Source: Anastrepha obliqua (lineage: Eukaryota > Arthropoda > Insecta > Diptera > Tephritidae). Taken from it: a stretch of DNA of 64,000 nt. Shown here one piece after another: positions 33,730 to 44,850 of the stretch; the first letter of the stretch is position 1; each line of letters begins with the position of its first letter. The position numbers and the translations under genes are program-made. The notes beneath the pieces are model-generated. The model saw only the letters and a program-made list of their open reading frames with translations. It did not search any database and was not told where the DNA came from. The stretch covers positions 82,949,601 to 83,013,600 of the forward strand of contig NC_072894.1 of assembly GCF_027943255.1 (NCBI RefSeq), read 5' to 3'.

Positions 33730-34390
33730 ATGCAGCTAAATTCGTTTAATCAAGAAAAATAACTTTGCAAATCGAATTGGTAACTTTCATTGAAAAAATA
33801 TAGTTAACCAATTAACTTTTGTAGAAGAGAAATTTGTTTTCTAATTTCTAAAAACACCTATCAATTTTTAAAATTTATGTTTATAATTTTTTTGGTGCCT
33901 GGTACTTAATTAAGTACATCTTCAAGGGAAATTCTTTATGATATTGGTTTTTTGTGCCTCATATTTATATGTATGTTTGTAATGTAAATTATTTTATGCT
34001 TGGCCCACTGTTGCTATTACCATGCTTAAGACCACAAGAGCAAAACGCTTACCTGATAGTTGGAAGAAGAACTAATACAACATATTTATCTACAAATAAG
34101 CGAGACAGGTGGATAAACAGCGTAAAGGAGAATGGAAAATGAAAACAATCGGAAATTATGTGCTTTTCTTTCTCATCACGCTATCACAACAAAATCAGGA
34201 AGAACAGAAGAAATGCTCAAATTAAAAATAAACTCAGAGGCACGACGAAATGGACAAATAAGCAAAGGGAAAAATAATTACCAGCACAACAAATGGCTGT
34301 GACAATGAAAAAGCGGAAAAATGGCAAAGCTTAAAGAGAGCCACGCAAAAAAAAACAATGTAGAGAGAACAAAGTACCAAAAGCAAGAGC
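33730..34390. other. No gene seen
   Basis: AT-rich, TE-poor; leads into the GA run and promoter-like block. Confidence 0.5.
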
Positions 34391-34394
34391 AATT

Positions 34395-34425
34395 GAGAGG
34401 GAGAGGGAGAGCGAGAGAGAGAGAG
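34395..34425. repeat. GA-rich run, possible GAGA-factor site
   Basis: Uninterrupted purine run of ga/gagg units. In flies such runs near promoters bind GAGA factor. It lies about 220-250 bp upstream of the candidate start at 34644. Confidence 0.6.
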
Positions 34426-34640
34426 TAATAAGCTATCACACTGGGATTTTCCAATAGCGACGATGAGCGGAAGGAAATGCCGAGCCATTCGCATCGATTT
34501 GGAAAATTGGATGTGTGCGAAGGTTAGCCAGAGAGCCATTTGTCATTTGTTTTTACTTTCGCATGTGTTCGTCTATTGAATTCGGCGTCCGCTTCCGATG
34601 TGTGTTGTGGAAAACTTGCGACAACTGAGGGACACCAAAG

Positions 34641-34676
34641 TTTAGTGGAGTAACGGCCACAGCTGCAATCGGACGT
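34641..34676 (+). promoter_or_regulatory. Candidate DPE-type core promoter
   Basis: TTAGTG with its A at 34644 resembles a fly initiator, and GGACG begins 27 bases later (+28), exactly where a downstream promoter element (RGWYV) belongs. No TATA box lies upstream, as expected of DPE promoters. The block 34440-34720 is GC-richer than its surroundings. The initiator match is imperfect. Confidence 0.25.
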
Positions 34677-36050
34677 CGGTAGAGCTCAGCTACGAACGAA
34701 TGTGTTGGGGTGCTCCCAAAAGTAAAGGCAAAGTCAGGCAAAAATAATCCAAAAAGAACAAAAATTAAGAAAATATCTATATTTTTGGGGAGAAGATATA
34801 TAGAAAAAAAGTGGTTTTGCCTTGAAAATTGGCAGCAAAACACAATGCAAGAAAGTAAAGAGTTTTAGCACGAAAAAGAATTAAATATATAAAAAATCAG
34901 TAATTACAGTGAAAAAAAGAAATATATACTAAGGGCAGTGAAAATATTTGAGTGAAGAATATATATACTGTACATGTGTATGTATGTATGTATATACTTA
35001 CGCGTGGTCAAAAACCAATTTCAAATTAAAATTTTAGAACGATTTTCGAAGAAACGACGAGCTAACGAATGTGCTGAAAAGGTAAAAATAAGTCAACAAA
35101 TTAATATACTTATACTAAATGATAGAAGAGTGTGAAGGCCTACTTAACCACATACCTATGTACAAACATATTGGCAGTGGGAACGAAAAAAGTCAATTTC
35201 TGTTTGACAAGCGAAAGGGCGACATTAGCAAATATACGAAAAAGTGTGTGTATGTGCATCCTTAGTTTTTCTTTGGATAGACAGCTTTGAAATTTGTATT
35301 AATTGAATAGTTTTTACACTACAACTAGCGATATTTTTTTAGTTTGAGTTAATAAATTGTGTGAAATTTGATTGGGAATTGTTGAGCATATGTGCCTATA
35401 TGTTTTATACGAAATAGTATGAGACCTTAAAAACCAACCGCGACCAGACAAACAAACTTTTTAAAGTGGAAAGGAAAAGAAAAATGATGTAAAAACAATG
35501 CATTCTGCTTTGGAAAAATAATGAAATAATAGAAATAACTATTGAATAAAAATTCGTCTACAAATCTGAGACACGGAAAAATCAAACACACATACATATA
35601 TATGATTGTATTTAAAAGAAATGTAATCTCCCACTTTTCGATGGAGCAAAAAACATTAAAAAACATACATTAATAAAAAACTTCCCTGCTGATACTACGG
35701 ATGCTTACTGAACTCACATTTTAAAGCTATGTTTTATACATCCACATGTATGTGAACATACATATATTTCTGCTCAAACGATTTTATGTATTGTGAAATG
35801 ACAAAGTGTGAGGAAATTTGTCCAAGAGAATAACGAATACTACAATATAATAAAAGAGTTAAAGTGCGCGTATGAAGCAAATAAATATCTAACATACAAC
35901 AACAATATTATAATTTGTACAAAATGCAGTTGTGAAAATATCTATGCAAAAATGTCTCCTCACTCATCTATGAAAAACGAACGAATGAATAAAAAGGGAA
36001 GGGGCGATCAATCAATAACGACAAATTAATAACTTTCCAACCCTTCGAGA
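34677..36050 (+). other. Candidate host 5' leader sequence, TE-free
   Basis: About 1.4 kb without any transposon signature, A-rich and stop-rich on the plus strand, with phrases such as aattacagtgaaaaaaagaa and agggcagtgaaaatatttga that resemble long 5' untranslated exons of fly developmental genes. A donor-like aaaag|GTAAAA occurs at 35080. No coding start or protein homology is visible, so this is inference from composition and position. Confidence 0.25.
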
Positions 36051-36059
36051 CAACACCAA

Positions 36060-37980
36060 AAGCTAAAACAACTACAACGTATTTGTGAAAATGCTAAACG
36101 AATGTAATAGAAAATGGAAAGAAGCGAAAAGGATGTATGACTCTAACAAAAAGAGTGAATAAGGAGCACAAAGCTTGCTCAACTTATTGTTTTTGGTAAA
36201 CGAAAAACAAGAAAAAGCAAAAGTGAATGAAACGCCGCTCCTTTGGGAGCAATATAAATAATAAATACAAACAAATGTTATGACAAAAATGCAAAGCCCA
36301 ACACAAAAATGTAACAAAGTCCGTTTGTTCTTGTGTGTGCCCTGATATTAACTGTTTGCGTGTACGCTTTCGACATGTACATGAGTAACATAGATTTTAC
36401 ATACATACATACGTATATTTAAGCGCATGCATACGTATAATAAATAGTTATGTATTTATATAGCCCTTCAATTGCACAAAGCTAAAAAAAAAATATTATA
36501 TATGAAGTGAAATTGAATTTATACGGGTATTGAATTTGAGGCACAATTTCCTATCGACACGTATGTAGTGATCATTCGATACCCACTGGGTATGCATATT
36601 TTTACTTGTTTCTGGCGTCGGAGCATAGTATTGAGTACTGAAAAAATATAGAGTTAAAAATTTTAATTATGAAAATTAGAAAACTTCTTTTATTGAACGA
36701 GTATAAGTTTTCGTGTTGCGTTTGAGTTTTACAAAGGAAAATGCACAAAAATTAAGAATTGCGCATTCGCAAAACATGTTAAGCTAAGAATTTATGCTTA
36801 ATAGTGGCTATAACTTTGCCATTGATCAAATACTGCAAAAAAGTATCGATACCTAGTACCAAATTCGAAAAAAAACATCGAATATAAAAGCTACTTGCTT
36901 GGGGAAAAACTATAGAGTATTTACTTACAGGTAAAAGTATCAAGAAATCACTATACGTATGCTTCGTCACTTCCGGTGGTCTGTTTGAGGGGTTAGCCCA
37001 GCGTAGTGGCGGAAAAAAGGCATATTATGGACATTTTTTCAGTGAGGCAATAAGAAAGGGCAAATGTTCTTCATCCAACCAACTGCACCTGCATTCAAAA
37101 CTTTCACAAATAAAAAATTCCAAAATTGTTTATATTGTTTTTAAAAATTCATCCGCATTTTTAGTTTGAATATAATTGTTAATATAAAGTTACAATTCCA
37201 CGTCTATCGGCCAAGATTTGTTCCAGTTGCGTGTCCGGCCGACCTGAAAAATTTAGTTTCGAGAAAAATGCGTTCAAAGTTTTCGACGCTCATGGTACTG
37301 AGAGGGACTGCCCTAAAATTAAAAAAAGTTTTTGGGCAATTTAGATATTAATTCTTTAAGTTTGTAATTTACAAGATATAAAGGCATTTTTTTAGAAAAA
37401 GGAATCGTTTTTAATCCACAGTGGCTTATTAAGAACTTGAAATTATTTTTAATTTTAATTTTAATTTTGTTTTTCTTATGAGAATCAAAAAGTGACTCTA
37501 AATTCCTGATGTCTTTCATGAATCAAATAAAAAGGTTTTTTTGCGATACAAAATTTTAAAGCATAAGCTTTAAAAAAATTGTTAATGTATGTACAGTTCA
37601 ATGATTCTTGATAATAAAGCGAATAATAACAAAAACAATATCATTTTTTATGACTCTATTTTATTGTCCATATAATAATAAAATTAGTAGATGATTAACT
37701 TTTTATTCTTCTTCTTGGCGTTATAAGCCCCTAAGCGCTAACTGATGCTAGTATGTCTGCGGCATTTGACTTCACTAATGAGCAAAAGTCTATCAATCCA
37801 CCACAGAATCCATCTATTAAGTAAGGACCGCCATCCTTCATGTTACTGTGCTGTGTAAAACGAAAAAAGAGCATACATTCTGTCAAAAAATATCGGAAAT
37901 TGTTCATTTAAAAAGCGCGCCTTTGGTTGGTACAACTGTCTTCTATAGTGTCGCTTTAATTATATAAGTCAATGGATATG
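36060..37980. other. No gene seen
   Basis: AT-rich spacer with acat microsatellite tracts (36395-36415). No recognisable gene or transposon. Confidence 0.5.
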
Positions 37981-37984
37981 GATA

Positions 37985-38925
37985 TGAATAAAAATATCGA
38001 ACAAAGAATTTGTCTTAAATTTTGTGTCTTTGAACGGGATTTCGTGTGCCGAATCGTTGAAAATGTTGCAGAGAGCCTATGGTGAGTGTGCTTTGTCAAA
38101 AACACGGCTCTACCAGTGGTCTAAGGCTTTTGCAGAGGGCCGAGGAGGATTTACCCCGATTTGGTCGCCCATCAACGTCTTCAACGAAAGAAAACGTCAA
38201 CAAAATCAAGGGAATGGTGCTGGAAAGCATCATTTAAGTTTGAGAGAGGTAGCTCGTGACCTTAGTGTGCCCCACGAATCAGTTCGTAACATTTTGCCGC
38301 ATCAATTGGGCATGAGACGCGTGGCTGGTCGACTCGTTCCTAGAGAGTTGAATTTCTTTCAAAAAATTTGTCGGAAGAAGGTGGCTGAAGACATGCTTCA
38401 GCAAGTGCATTCGGCCCCACCGTTTATCTAGCGCATCATAAATGGTGATAAGACGTGAGTATATGAGTTTGACTTGGAAACCAGTCAACAGACGGCTGAA
38501 TGGCGCTATCCACATGAGCCGAAAAGTGAAAGTCGTGCTACTTGTTTTCTTTGATTATCATGGAGTTGTGCCCTCGTAATTCTTTCCAAATGGTTTTACA
38601 GTAAATAAAGAATATTTAAATATTATTTGGAAGTTATGTGACGTTTGAGATGTAATGTGCATAGGTGCGTAGGAAACGGTCCAATTTGTGGAAAGAAAAC
38701 TCATGGATCTTGCGCCATCTCATATTGTGAACACTTTTTTGGCCAAAAACTCGACTCATCGAACAACCACCCCATTCACCTAATTTAGCCCCTGTAACTT
38801 TTTCCTTTTCCCAAAACTTAAATTGACACTCCGCGCACGCCGCTTTAAATCGATATATGCCATTACGGAGAATTGGCAGAAGGAGCTGAAGAAGATCTCT
38901 TCAAACGACGACAAGGCCTGACACC
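37985..38925 (+). pseudogene. D,D34D mariner transposase remnant
   Basis: Plus strand. NIEQRICLKFCV, then a 1-bp insertion, then ISCAESLKMLQRAYGECALS, KTRLYQWSKAFAEGR (HTH 1), HHLSLREVARDLSVPHESVR (HTH 2), LGMRRVAGRLVPRELNFFQK, KVAEDMLQQ, and INGDKT, with a stop where the conserved Trp should be. The core is decayed; further on come SPCNFFLFPKLKL-like residues near the third catalytic Asp (38790) and ITENWQKELKKISSNDDKA. The first 135 codons are open. A relative of the 48.8/59.2-kb family in its N-terminal block. Terminal repeats not recognised. Confidence 0.75.
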
Positions 38926-38989
38926 TCATCTGGTAGCAGACGACTTGTAGAGGTCCTTCCCAGTGTCGTTATAGCTTTCTGTTTCCCCC

Positions 38990-40310
38990 AACCCACCCCC
39001 CCCAAATTATTTCTGCAATGATACACAACTGAGGGGATAAGTGGCAAGTAGGTTGTTGTATCTCTGGCGGAGGTTGTTTATTTCTTCGAAAACTGTCGTA
39101 ACTTTTAGGTCGCAGTGCAATATCTCGTTTCGTAAAAACCATGACGCATTGGCACAAATGCGGAGCACCTTTGACTGAAATTTGATTTTGCAGCTGAGCC
39201 CCATAATTGAACTCCATACGTCCATAACGGTTTCAGAATAGATTTGTAGATAAGCACCTTATTGTCTAGTGCAAGTGCTAAATTGTAGCCGACTAACCAG
39301 TGTAGTTATCGCAATTTCAGTCCAAATTGCTTTCGCTTTAAAAATATATGCGATCGCCAATTACGATGCCGGTCTAATAGAATACCTAAATATTTGGTAT
39401 TGTCTGTTTGAGGTATTGGAACGCTGTTAAGAGATACGACAGGACATGAGCCGTGTCGAAGTGTGAATGTTATCTGCAGGTCTGCCGTGAACCAAGTGTA
39501 CAAGACGGGGCCTATAATACTTCTATTTTGTAAGTATGATTTAATCAACATATAAAGTGGTGCGGTAAACTCTACATAAGCTTGTATAGCAGGCCTTCAT
39601 GTCAAACTTTACCGACGGCTTGTGTTATATCTGAAAATGCCGCTGTAAAGTATTGCCTCCTCTCACGTGCTTGTCTAGCGAAATCATACACACAATTAAC
39701 TTACTCTGTGGTGGAGTGATACTTACGAAAACCAAATTGATGAGCTGGAATGAGATTCTTTTACGCAATTATTGGATTTATTAGATGTAACAGGCAATAT
39801 ATACACTTATTGACCTGTAATTGGAGACCGCGCTCGGGGGTTTCCCTGGCTTTTGTATAAGGATGATTTCAGCAATTTTCCACTGAGTTGGGAAATACTC
39901 TTGCCTGATCATCGCGTTAAATGTAATGGTGGGGAATTTGTATCCACATATGGGCAGTTCTTTTAAAACCTTACTAGTTATTAGATCGTAACCTGGTGCC
40001 TTTTTGGTTTCAAGAGTTTTGGTTGCTGCGTATTCAACTTCTTTCCATGTAAATCGTACAGTCGGAAAATCCATTTGAAACGGATCTGAGAGAAATTCGT
40101 TAACTTCTGAGTCTACCTCCGCACTTTGACTCGGAAATGGTTGGAAAACATTTGACATATATTTGGCAAACTCTATTTTATCTCCGGCTGTGTTATACTG
40201 AAAAAAAAAAAACATTTCGCGGAATAAACCTTTGGTAATATCTAATACAAAGTGGCGCAAATTTAATCGTCCTATCGGAAACTTTATAATTTTTGCAAAT
40301 GCAGTCATAC
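38990..40310 (-). pseudogene. Jockey-like LINE reverse transcriptase remnant
   Basis: Minus strand. The 175-codon frame 39781-40308 holds FAKYMSNVFQPFPSQ, VEYAATKTLETKKAPGYDLI, TSKVLKELPICGYKFPTITF, QWKIAEIILIQKPGKPP and VSNYRSISV, the fingers of a Jockey-clade RT. After a gap lacking the catalytic box come GPVLYTWFTADL, VSLNSVPIPQTDNTKYLGIL, LDRHRNWRSHI (39306-39551), and near 39010-39220 KVLRICANASWFLRNEILHC and EINNLRQRYNNLLATYP, the natural C-terminus. The palm segment with the ADD box is deleted. Confidence 0.85.
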
Positions 40311-40313
40311 GCC

Positions 40314-40535
40314 AATCATATTTGTCCCTTTTGTTAAAATGTAAAGCTGAAAGTCAAGATTTCCACCACTCTAAATTTCTTAAGTAAATGATTTCGTGAA
40401 GAATTTATTCAAAAATGAAAATTGGATGATTAATTTTGTGCCACTTTGCTTATGCAAGAAAAAAATTTAAAAAAATGTCTTTCATTTTTCAGTTATAGAA
40501 GTTATTAGGTATTAAATATGCAATATTTAGTTGAT
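40314..40535 (+). repeat. Dispersed repeat, copy A (no mariner inside)
   Basis: About 200 bp matching 43250-43405 and continuing with the sequence on the far side of the mariner there. Shared strings include gatttcgtgaagaatttatt, gccactttgcttatgcaaga and gttattaggtat. Compared with copy B it has about 30 extra bp near 40350. Nature unknown; it begins where the Jockey-like remnant stops. Confidence 0.7.
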
Positions 40536-40539
40536 AAAC

Positions 40540-42316
40540 TAATATGTGCTGTTTAGCAGTTATTTTTATCATAAGTTCTATCTGCACACATATTCCTTTT
40601 TACATATATACATACATACCTACATATTTATATGCAAACAAAATTACACAATTAAACACTTCCACAGCTTCAGTGTCAGTCACTGAGTTTACACGCCACT
40701 AGTTGGCATCTTTCTTGGCGCCTTCAGGTTTCCTCTTAATGACACTTTGTTAATTAGACATACCCATAAATTCATCCCGTGCCGCTATTAGATCGTCTCT
40801 TTATTTACACTTTAAAATTTAATAATTTATTTCATACATTAACATTCACAATACATGCACATGCACAACTTTCGACCTATTTCCCCCATCAGTAAGTTCA
40901 CCTGCACTTCGTTTTTCATCTCCCTGCGTTGGGTGTGCTCTTTTGTCTAAGGTCAGCATACGCATAATGAGGAGACTGAAAATGATGTGTACAACATAAG
41001 CGGAGGGAGAAGTGAATGGGTCAAAAGCTTTGTTCTTCTCATTTGTAGTGGCGTGCTGAACTTGATAATGAGACGTGCTATTGTAGGAGTATTATTGGGT
41101 ATAAATAGATTTTTTATATTTTCGATGTCGCTCGTAATACAGATGCATGCACATGCATACTATATGTGTCTGCGTAGTTACATGTGTATTTAGTTTTATA
41201 TTTTTGTTTATACTTTTGTTTATTTTTTTCTAATTCTGAACTTGATGCCATGGTTATGATGCCATTCCGCCTGTTCAGATTTAAATTTTTGGATAGCATA
41301 GATGCAAACATATACAAATACAGCACATTAGGGCGCGTGCATTAGTGTTGTACAAGTTATTAGGCGGAAAAAATACACAATTTTACTTTCGAATAATTAT
41401 CGTCAATAATCATTTTCTGTTATGTGAATTATTTATGCTTTGATTTTTCGAAAATCGTGTTACATTTAGAATATTTGCCTACCTGTCTAAATTGTGTGAG
41501 CGCAAGCATTTTGGCCCACCCTGATGGCGACATACTAATGTGTTTATTTCTGTTTGTTTTATGTAATATATTTGACTCGCATCAGCGGCAATTCCAATAA
41601 ATTCTGATTATTCTTGTTAATAGCTTTTCCTCTATTTTCATGTTCCAATGATAAACTTACACACAATTATCTGTATGCGTGTGTGTTTGCACAATCAACC
41701 TCTTAGTAAAATAAACTTGATCTTCTTCATGTGCCTACACACATAATGGTGTTCAGGAAATTGCAGAAAATGTCAAATTGTATTGCACAAATAATTCGCC
41801 TTTTGTATTGTATATATTCCTAGGTATCTAAGAATGTATCTCTAGATATACAATTTAGTTGCATGAGTAGGTGTGGCTTTCATGGGAGAGATATTTTACA
41901 TAAAATTTAAGGCTAACGCTTCGTACTTTTCGGCATTTCATTACACGGAAAAATACAACTATTTGCTTTAATTTGATAAAGTAGCGCAAGGTGATTAATG
42001 GAAAAGAAAATTGTTAGACTCATCATGAATTTCTTGTGAATTCCCATATTATATATTACAAAACAAAACAAAAACGAATTTTGGAACTTTTTTCCTTACT
42101 CTGTTTTTGTTTTGCATTGGAATTATTAGAGAAATTTGTGCACACACAGAATTCATTATAAGATTACTTTTACCTCGCTCAAAGTAAATACATCATTCAA
42201 AGACCATCTAACGGCCCTCTTCTTTATAGGCTACAGATTCTTAAGAATATTTCATACCGAATATTCTAAGCAAACGTAGAATAGAATTGTAAGGGTAAAA
42301 TAAAAATATGAATATT
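40540..42316. other. No gene seen
   Basis: AT-rich with acat/tgca tracts; a cattagggcgcg string at 41326 resembles 11058 and 15982. No coding signature. Confidence 0.5.
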
Positions 42317-42318
42317 TT

Positions 42319-43238
42319 ATAAAGGGTGGTTAAGTTTTAAGGGCCGGTGTTGATTTTGAATAAAATACAATTTTTTTGGGAAATTATTATCATTTTTCTT
42401 TATTTTGATAATATTGCTATAGCTCAATTACGTATAGAATGCGTGCCTTGGCGGCACGCCTCCATCCGATGGTCCAAATTTTCGATGACGCTGAGGCATA
42501 ATTGAGCTTCTATACCGTTAATGTGCCGATTTATCTCATCCTTTAGCTCTTGAATTGTTGCCGGCTTATCGACGTACACCTTTTCTTTCAAATAACCCCA
42601 AAGAAAGAAGTCCAACGGTGTCAAATCACATGATCTTGGCGGCCAATTGACATCGCCGCGACGTGAGATTATTCGGCCATCAAATTTTTCGCGCAAAAAA
42701 CCATTGTTTCGTTAGCTGTGTGACAAGTGGCACCGTCCTATTGAAACCACATATCGTCCACATCCATATCTTCCAATTCGGGCCATAAAAAGTTCGTTAT
42801 CATCTCACGATAGCGAACACTATTCACAGTAACTGCCTGACCGGCCTCATTTTGGAAAAAATGCAGCCCAATGATGCCGCCGGCCCATAAACCGCACCAA
42901 ACAGTCACTCTTTGGGGGTGCATTGGTTTTTCGGCAATCACTCGTGGATTATCATTCGCCCAAATACGGCAATTCTGCTCATTGACGAATCCACTGAGGT
43001 GAAAATGTGCCTCATCACTGAAGATGATTTTCTTCACGAAGTGCGCGATATGCATTTTGATTTGAACGCCCGTTTTCATAATAGGCCTGAATAACTTTAA
43101 CGCATTGCTCGATTGCGTATCTTTCCATGCTTCTAATTGAATTAATCTGAAATTGAAAAATGGCAAATGAAATGCAGAAAAAAACGTTTAGCTGTGGTTC
43201 ACATTCAACATCGGCCCTTTAAATTTAACCACCCTTTA
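42319..43238 (-). mobile_element. D,D41D mariner-like element with long ends (920 bp)
   Basis: Inverted ends of about 33 bp: ataaagggtggttaagtttt continuing to gggccggtgtt at the left, and, inward from the right, tataaagggtggttaaattt continuing to agggccgatgtt. TA-rich flanks. As in the 30.8-kb element, the DNA-binding part of the gene is lost while the catalytic half is kept. Confidence 0.85.
42424..43166 (-). pseudogene. D,D41D transposase, two frames, one stop
   Basis: Minus strand. 43166-42738: KIIFSDEAHFHLSGFVNEQN (first Asp), VTVWCGLWAGGIIGLHFF, PELEDMDVDDMWFQ, then TAG for Gln. Directly after it DGATCHTANET (second Asp), a 1-bp deletion, and in the new frame (42696-42424) FDGRIISRRGDVNWPPRSC, DLTPLDFFLWGYLKEKVYV. 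The third Asp is 41 residues from the second once the single-base deletion is allowed for. Ends at HRMEACRQGTHSIRN, shorter than relatives. Two lesions only: a young pseudogene. Confidence 0.85.
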
Positions 43239-43249
43239 TATGTAAATTA

Positions 43250-43405
43250 CGACACCATTCATATTTAGCCCTTTCGTCAAAATGTAAATTTACTTAAGTA
43301 AATTATTTCGTGAAGAATTTATTCGAAAACAATAATGGATGATTCATTTTGCGCCACTTTGCTTATGCAAGAAAAAAATTTATAAAAAACTGTCTTTCGT
43401 TTTTA
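43250..43405 (+). repeat. Dispersed repeat, copy B (split by a mariner)
   Basis: Left part of a repeat homologous to 40314-40490. The homology resumes after the inserted miniature mariner at 43733 (ttaggtatcaaac). This shows that the mariner inserted into a pre-existing repeat copy. Confidence 0.7.
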
Positions 43406-43732
43406 TAAAGGGTTTTTCAATAAGGGCGGGTAGATGTTGAAATGGAATAAAATGGCGTTTGCTGTGTGCACGTAACGCCGTCCTGCTGGAACCACATGTC
43501 GTCTATGTCCATATGGTTCAATATGGGCCAATGCGCACAACGTTTGCGTTAATGAACACTCATTTTGATAATAAAGTTTTATCATTTGAACGTGCTGTTC
43601 AATCGTGTAACTTACCATGATGATTTGGCATAAACAACTGAATAACAAACAAAAGATTTGACAGATGTCACCAAAACAAAATGGCTGCCACAGAGCGCCA
43701 AAATCGACCCGCGCCAATCGAAAAACCCTTTA
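43406..43732 (-). mobile_element. 327-bp D,D41D mariner deletion derivative (MITE-like)
   Basis: Ends taaagggtttttcaataagg (43406) and, inward from 43732, taaagggtttttcgattggc. On the minus strand a start at 43618 opens MVSYTIEQHVQMIKLYYQNE, the DNA-binding N-terminus, which after LTQTL is fused to DIDDMWFQQDGVTC-like catalytic sequence in another frame. Everything between and most of what follows is deleted. The N-terminal part is a near copy of the fragment at 1494-1695, so the family has at least two members here. Confidence 0.8.
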
Positions 43733-43739
43733 TTAGGTA

Positions 43740-44157
43740 TCAAACATTAAAGCTGATTACACTGGCTTACAAATAATTAACAATTTAGTTTTTACCCAAT
43801 TCGCATGAAAAATCGTCGGGGAGTCCTAAAATCCGCAGAATTTTTTCAATTATGTCTAAATTTTCTTCTGCATAAGTAAAGCTCAGGGAGGAAGTAAAAA
43901 TCAGGCGCAAACAAATTCTTCTAGAACCATTTTCTAATTAATATACAAATTTTGTACAATATAAATCGAGAAATTTCACGGTTTGCAAAAATACAATTTT
44001 TTTTTCGTTCTAAATATCTTGGACAATTAAGCAGAATGGAATTTGATCGGTTACGGATTCTTCAGATATTATACACTTCTATGAGTAAATTTTTCCTTTG
44101 ATACAAATCATTATTTGACGATATTTCGAAAACTACATGGCAGATAAAAAAATGATG
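43740..44157. other. No gene seen
   Basis: AT-rich spacer between two miniature mariners. Confidence 0.5.
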
Positions 44158-44159
44158 TA

Positions 44160-44533
44160 CAAGGTGCGCCATCTTTTATGTCGGTATGAAAACATTGAAT
44201 AACTTTGAAAAAAACAACTGATTTGTACAAGTGAGGAATTTTTATTGGGTTTGGTTATTTTCAATTTATTAAAACTATTGTTTGAATACAATATCAATCA
44301 AGTGGCCACCTTTATTAGCAATCACAAACTGCGATCTTTTTTCTGCGTTTGTCATCACCTTGTCAAGCATTTCGGGTTTTATAGCGTCGATTTCGGTTGT
44401 TGCTGTATAAAGCGATCCATGGTTGAACTTGTACTCAATTGGCGTATCGAAAACATGTATGTTAAAGTCGATTGGTTGGTAAATGACAAAATTATTCTGC
44501 GTTTACATACCGACATAAAAATGGCGCACCCTG
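44160..44533 (-). mobile_element. 374-bp mariner-type MITE
   Basis: Ends caaggtgcgccatcttttat then gtcggtatg (44160-44188) and, inward from 44533, cagggtgcgccatttttatg then tcggtatg; TA on each side. On the minus strand 44275-44395 encodes KPEMLDKVMTNAEKRSQFVI and ANKGGHLIDIVFKQ followed by a stop: the extreme C-terminus of a Tc1/mariner transposase (GGHL.DIIFK pattern). Everything upstream is deleted, giving a non-autonomous element. Its catalytic subtype cannot be told. Confidence 0.85.
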
Positions 44534-44539
44534 TAGATT

Positions 44540-44850
44540 CTCGTAATAAACGACCGATTTGTGTAAACTAGTGTTATTGAACAAATGAAATACAGACCGT
44601 AACATAAGATTATAGTCATAAATACCTGGAGCAGGTTAATCAATGAATTGGAAATTTTATTCACTTTAGCTCTTGGGCGACGCTACAACTACTAACATGC
44701 ATTGATTTTATTTCGTTTTCGACGACGAACCTTGCTGGGCGAGGTGCACCTTTAAGGTCAAAAATGCCGCACTCAGACAACACTAAGTCCATTGAACTGC
44801 ACTCGGGTTCCCTTTTTAATTTTCTTTAAATCTACCCGACCTCAGAAAAA
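44540..44850. other. Spacer, partly LINE 3' region
   Basis: No separate gene; the right part probably belongs to the 3' end of the LINE on the minus strand. Confidence 0.4.

Noticed and set aside
34395..34425. GA run as a mobile element tail
   Set aside because: No element body adjoins it on either strand; more likely a simple repeat or GAGA-factor site.
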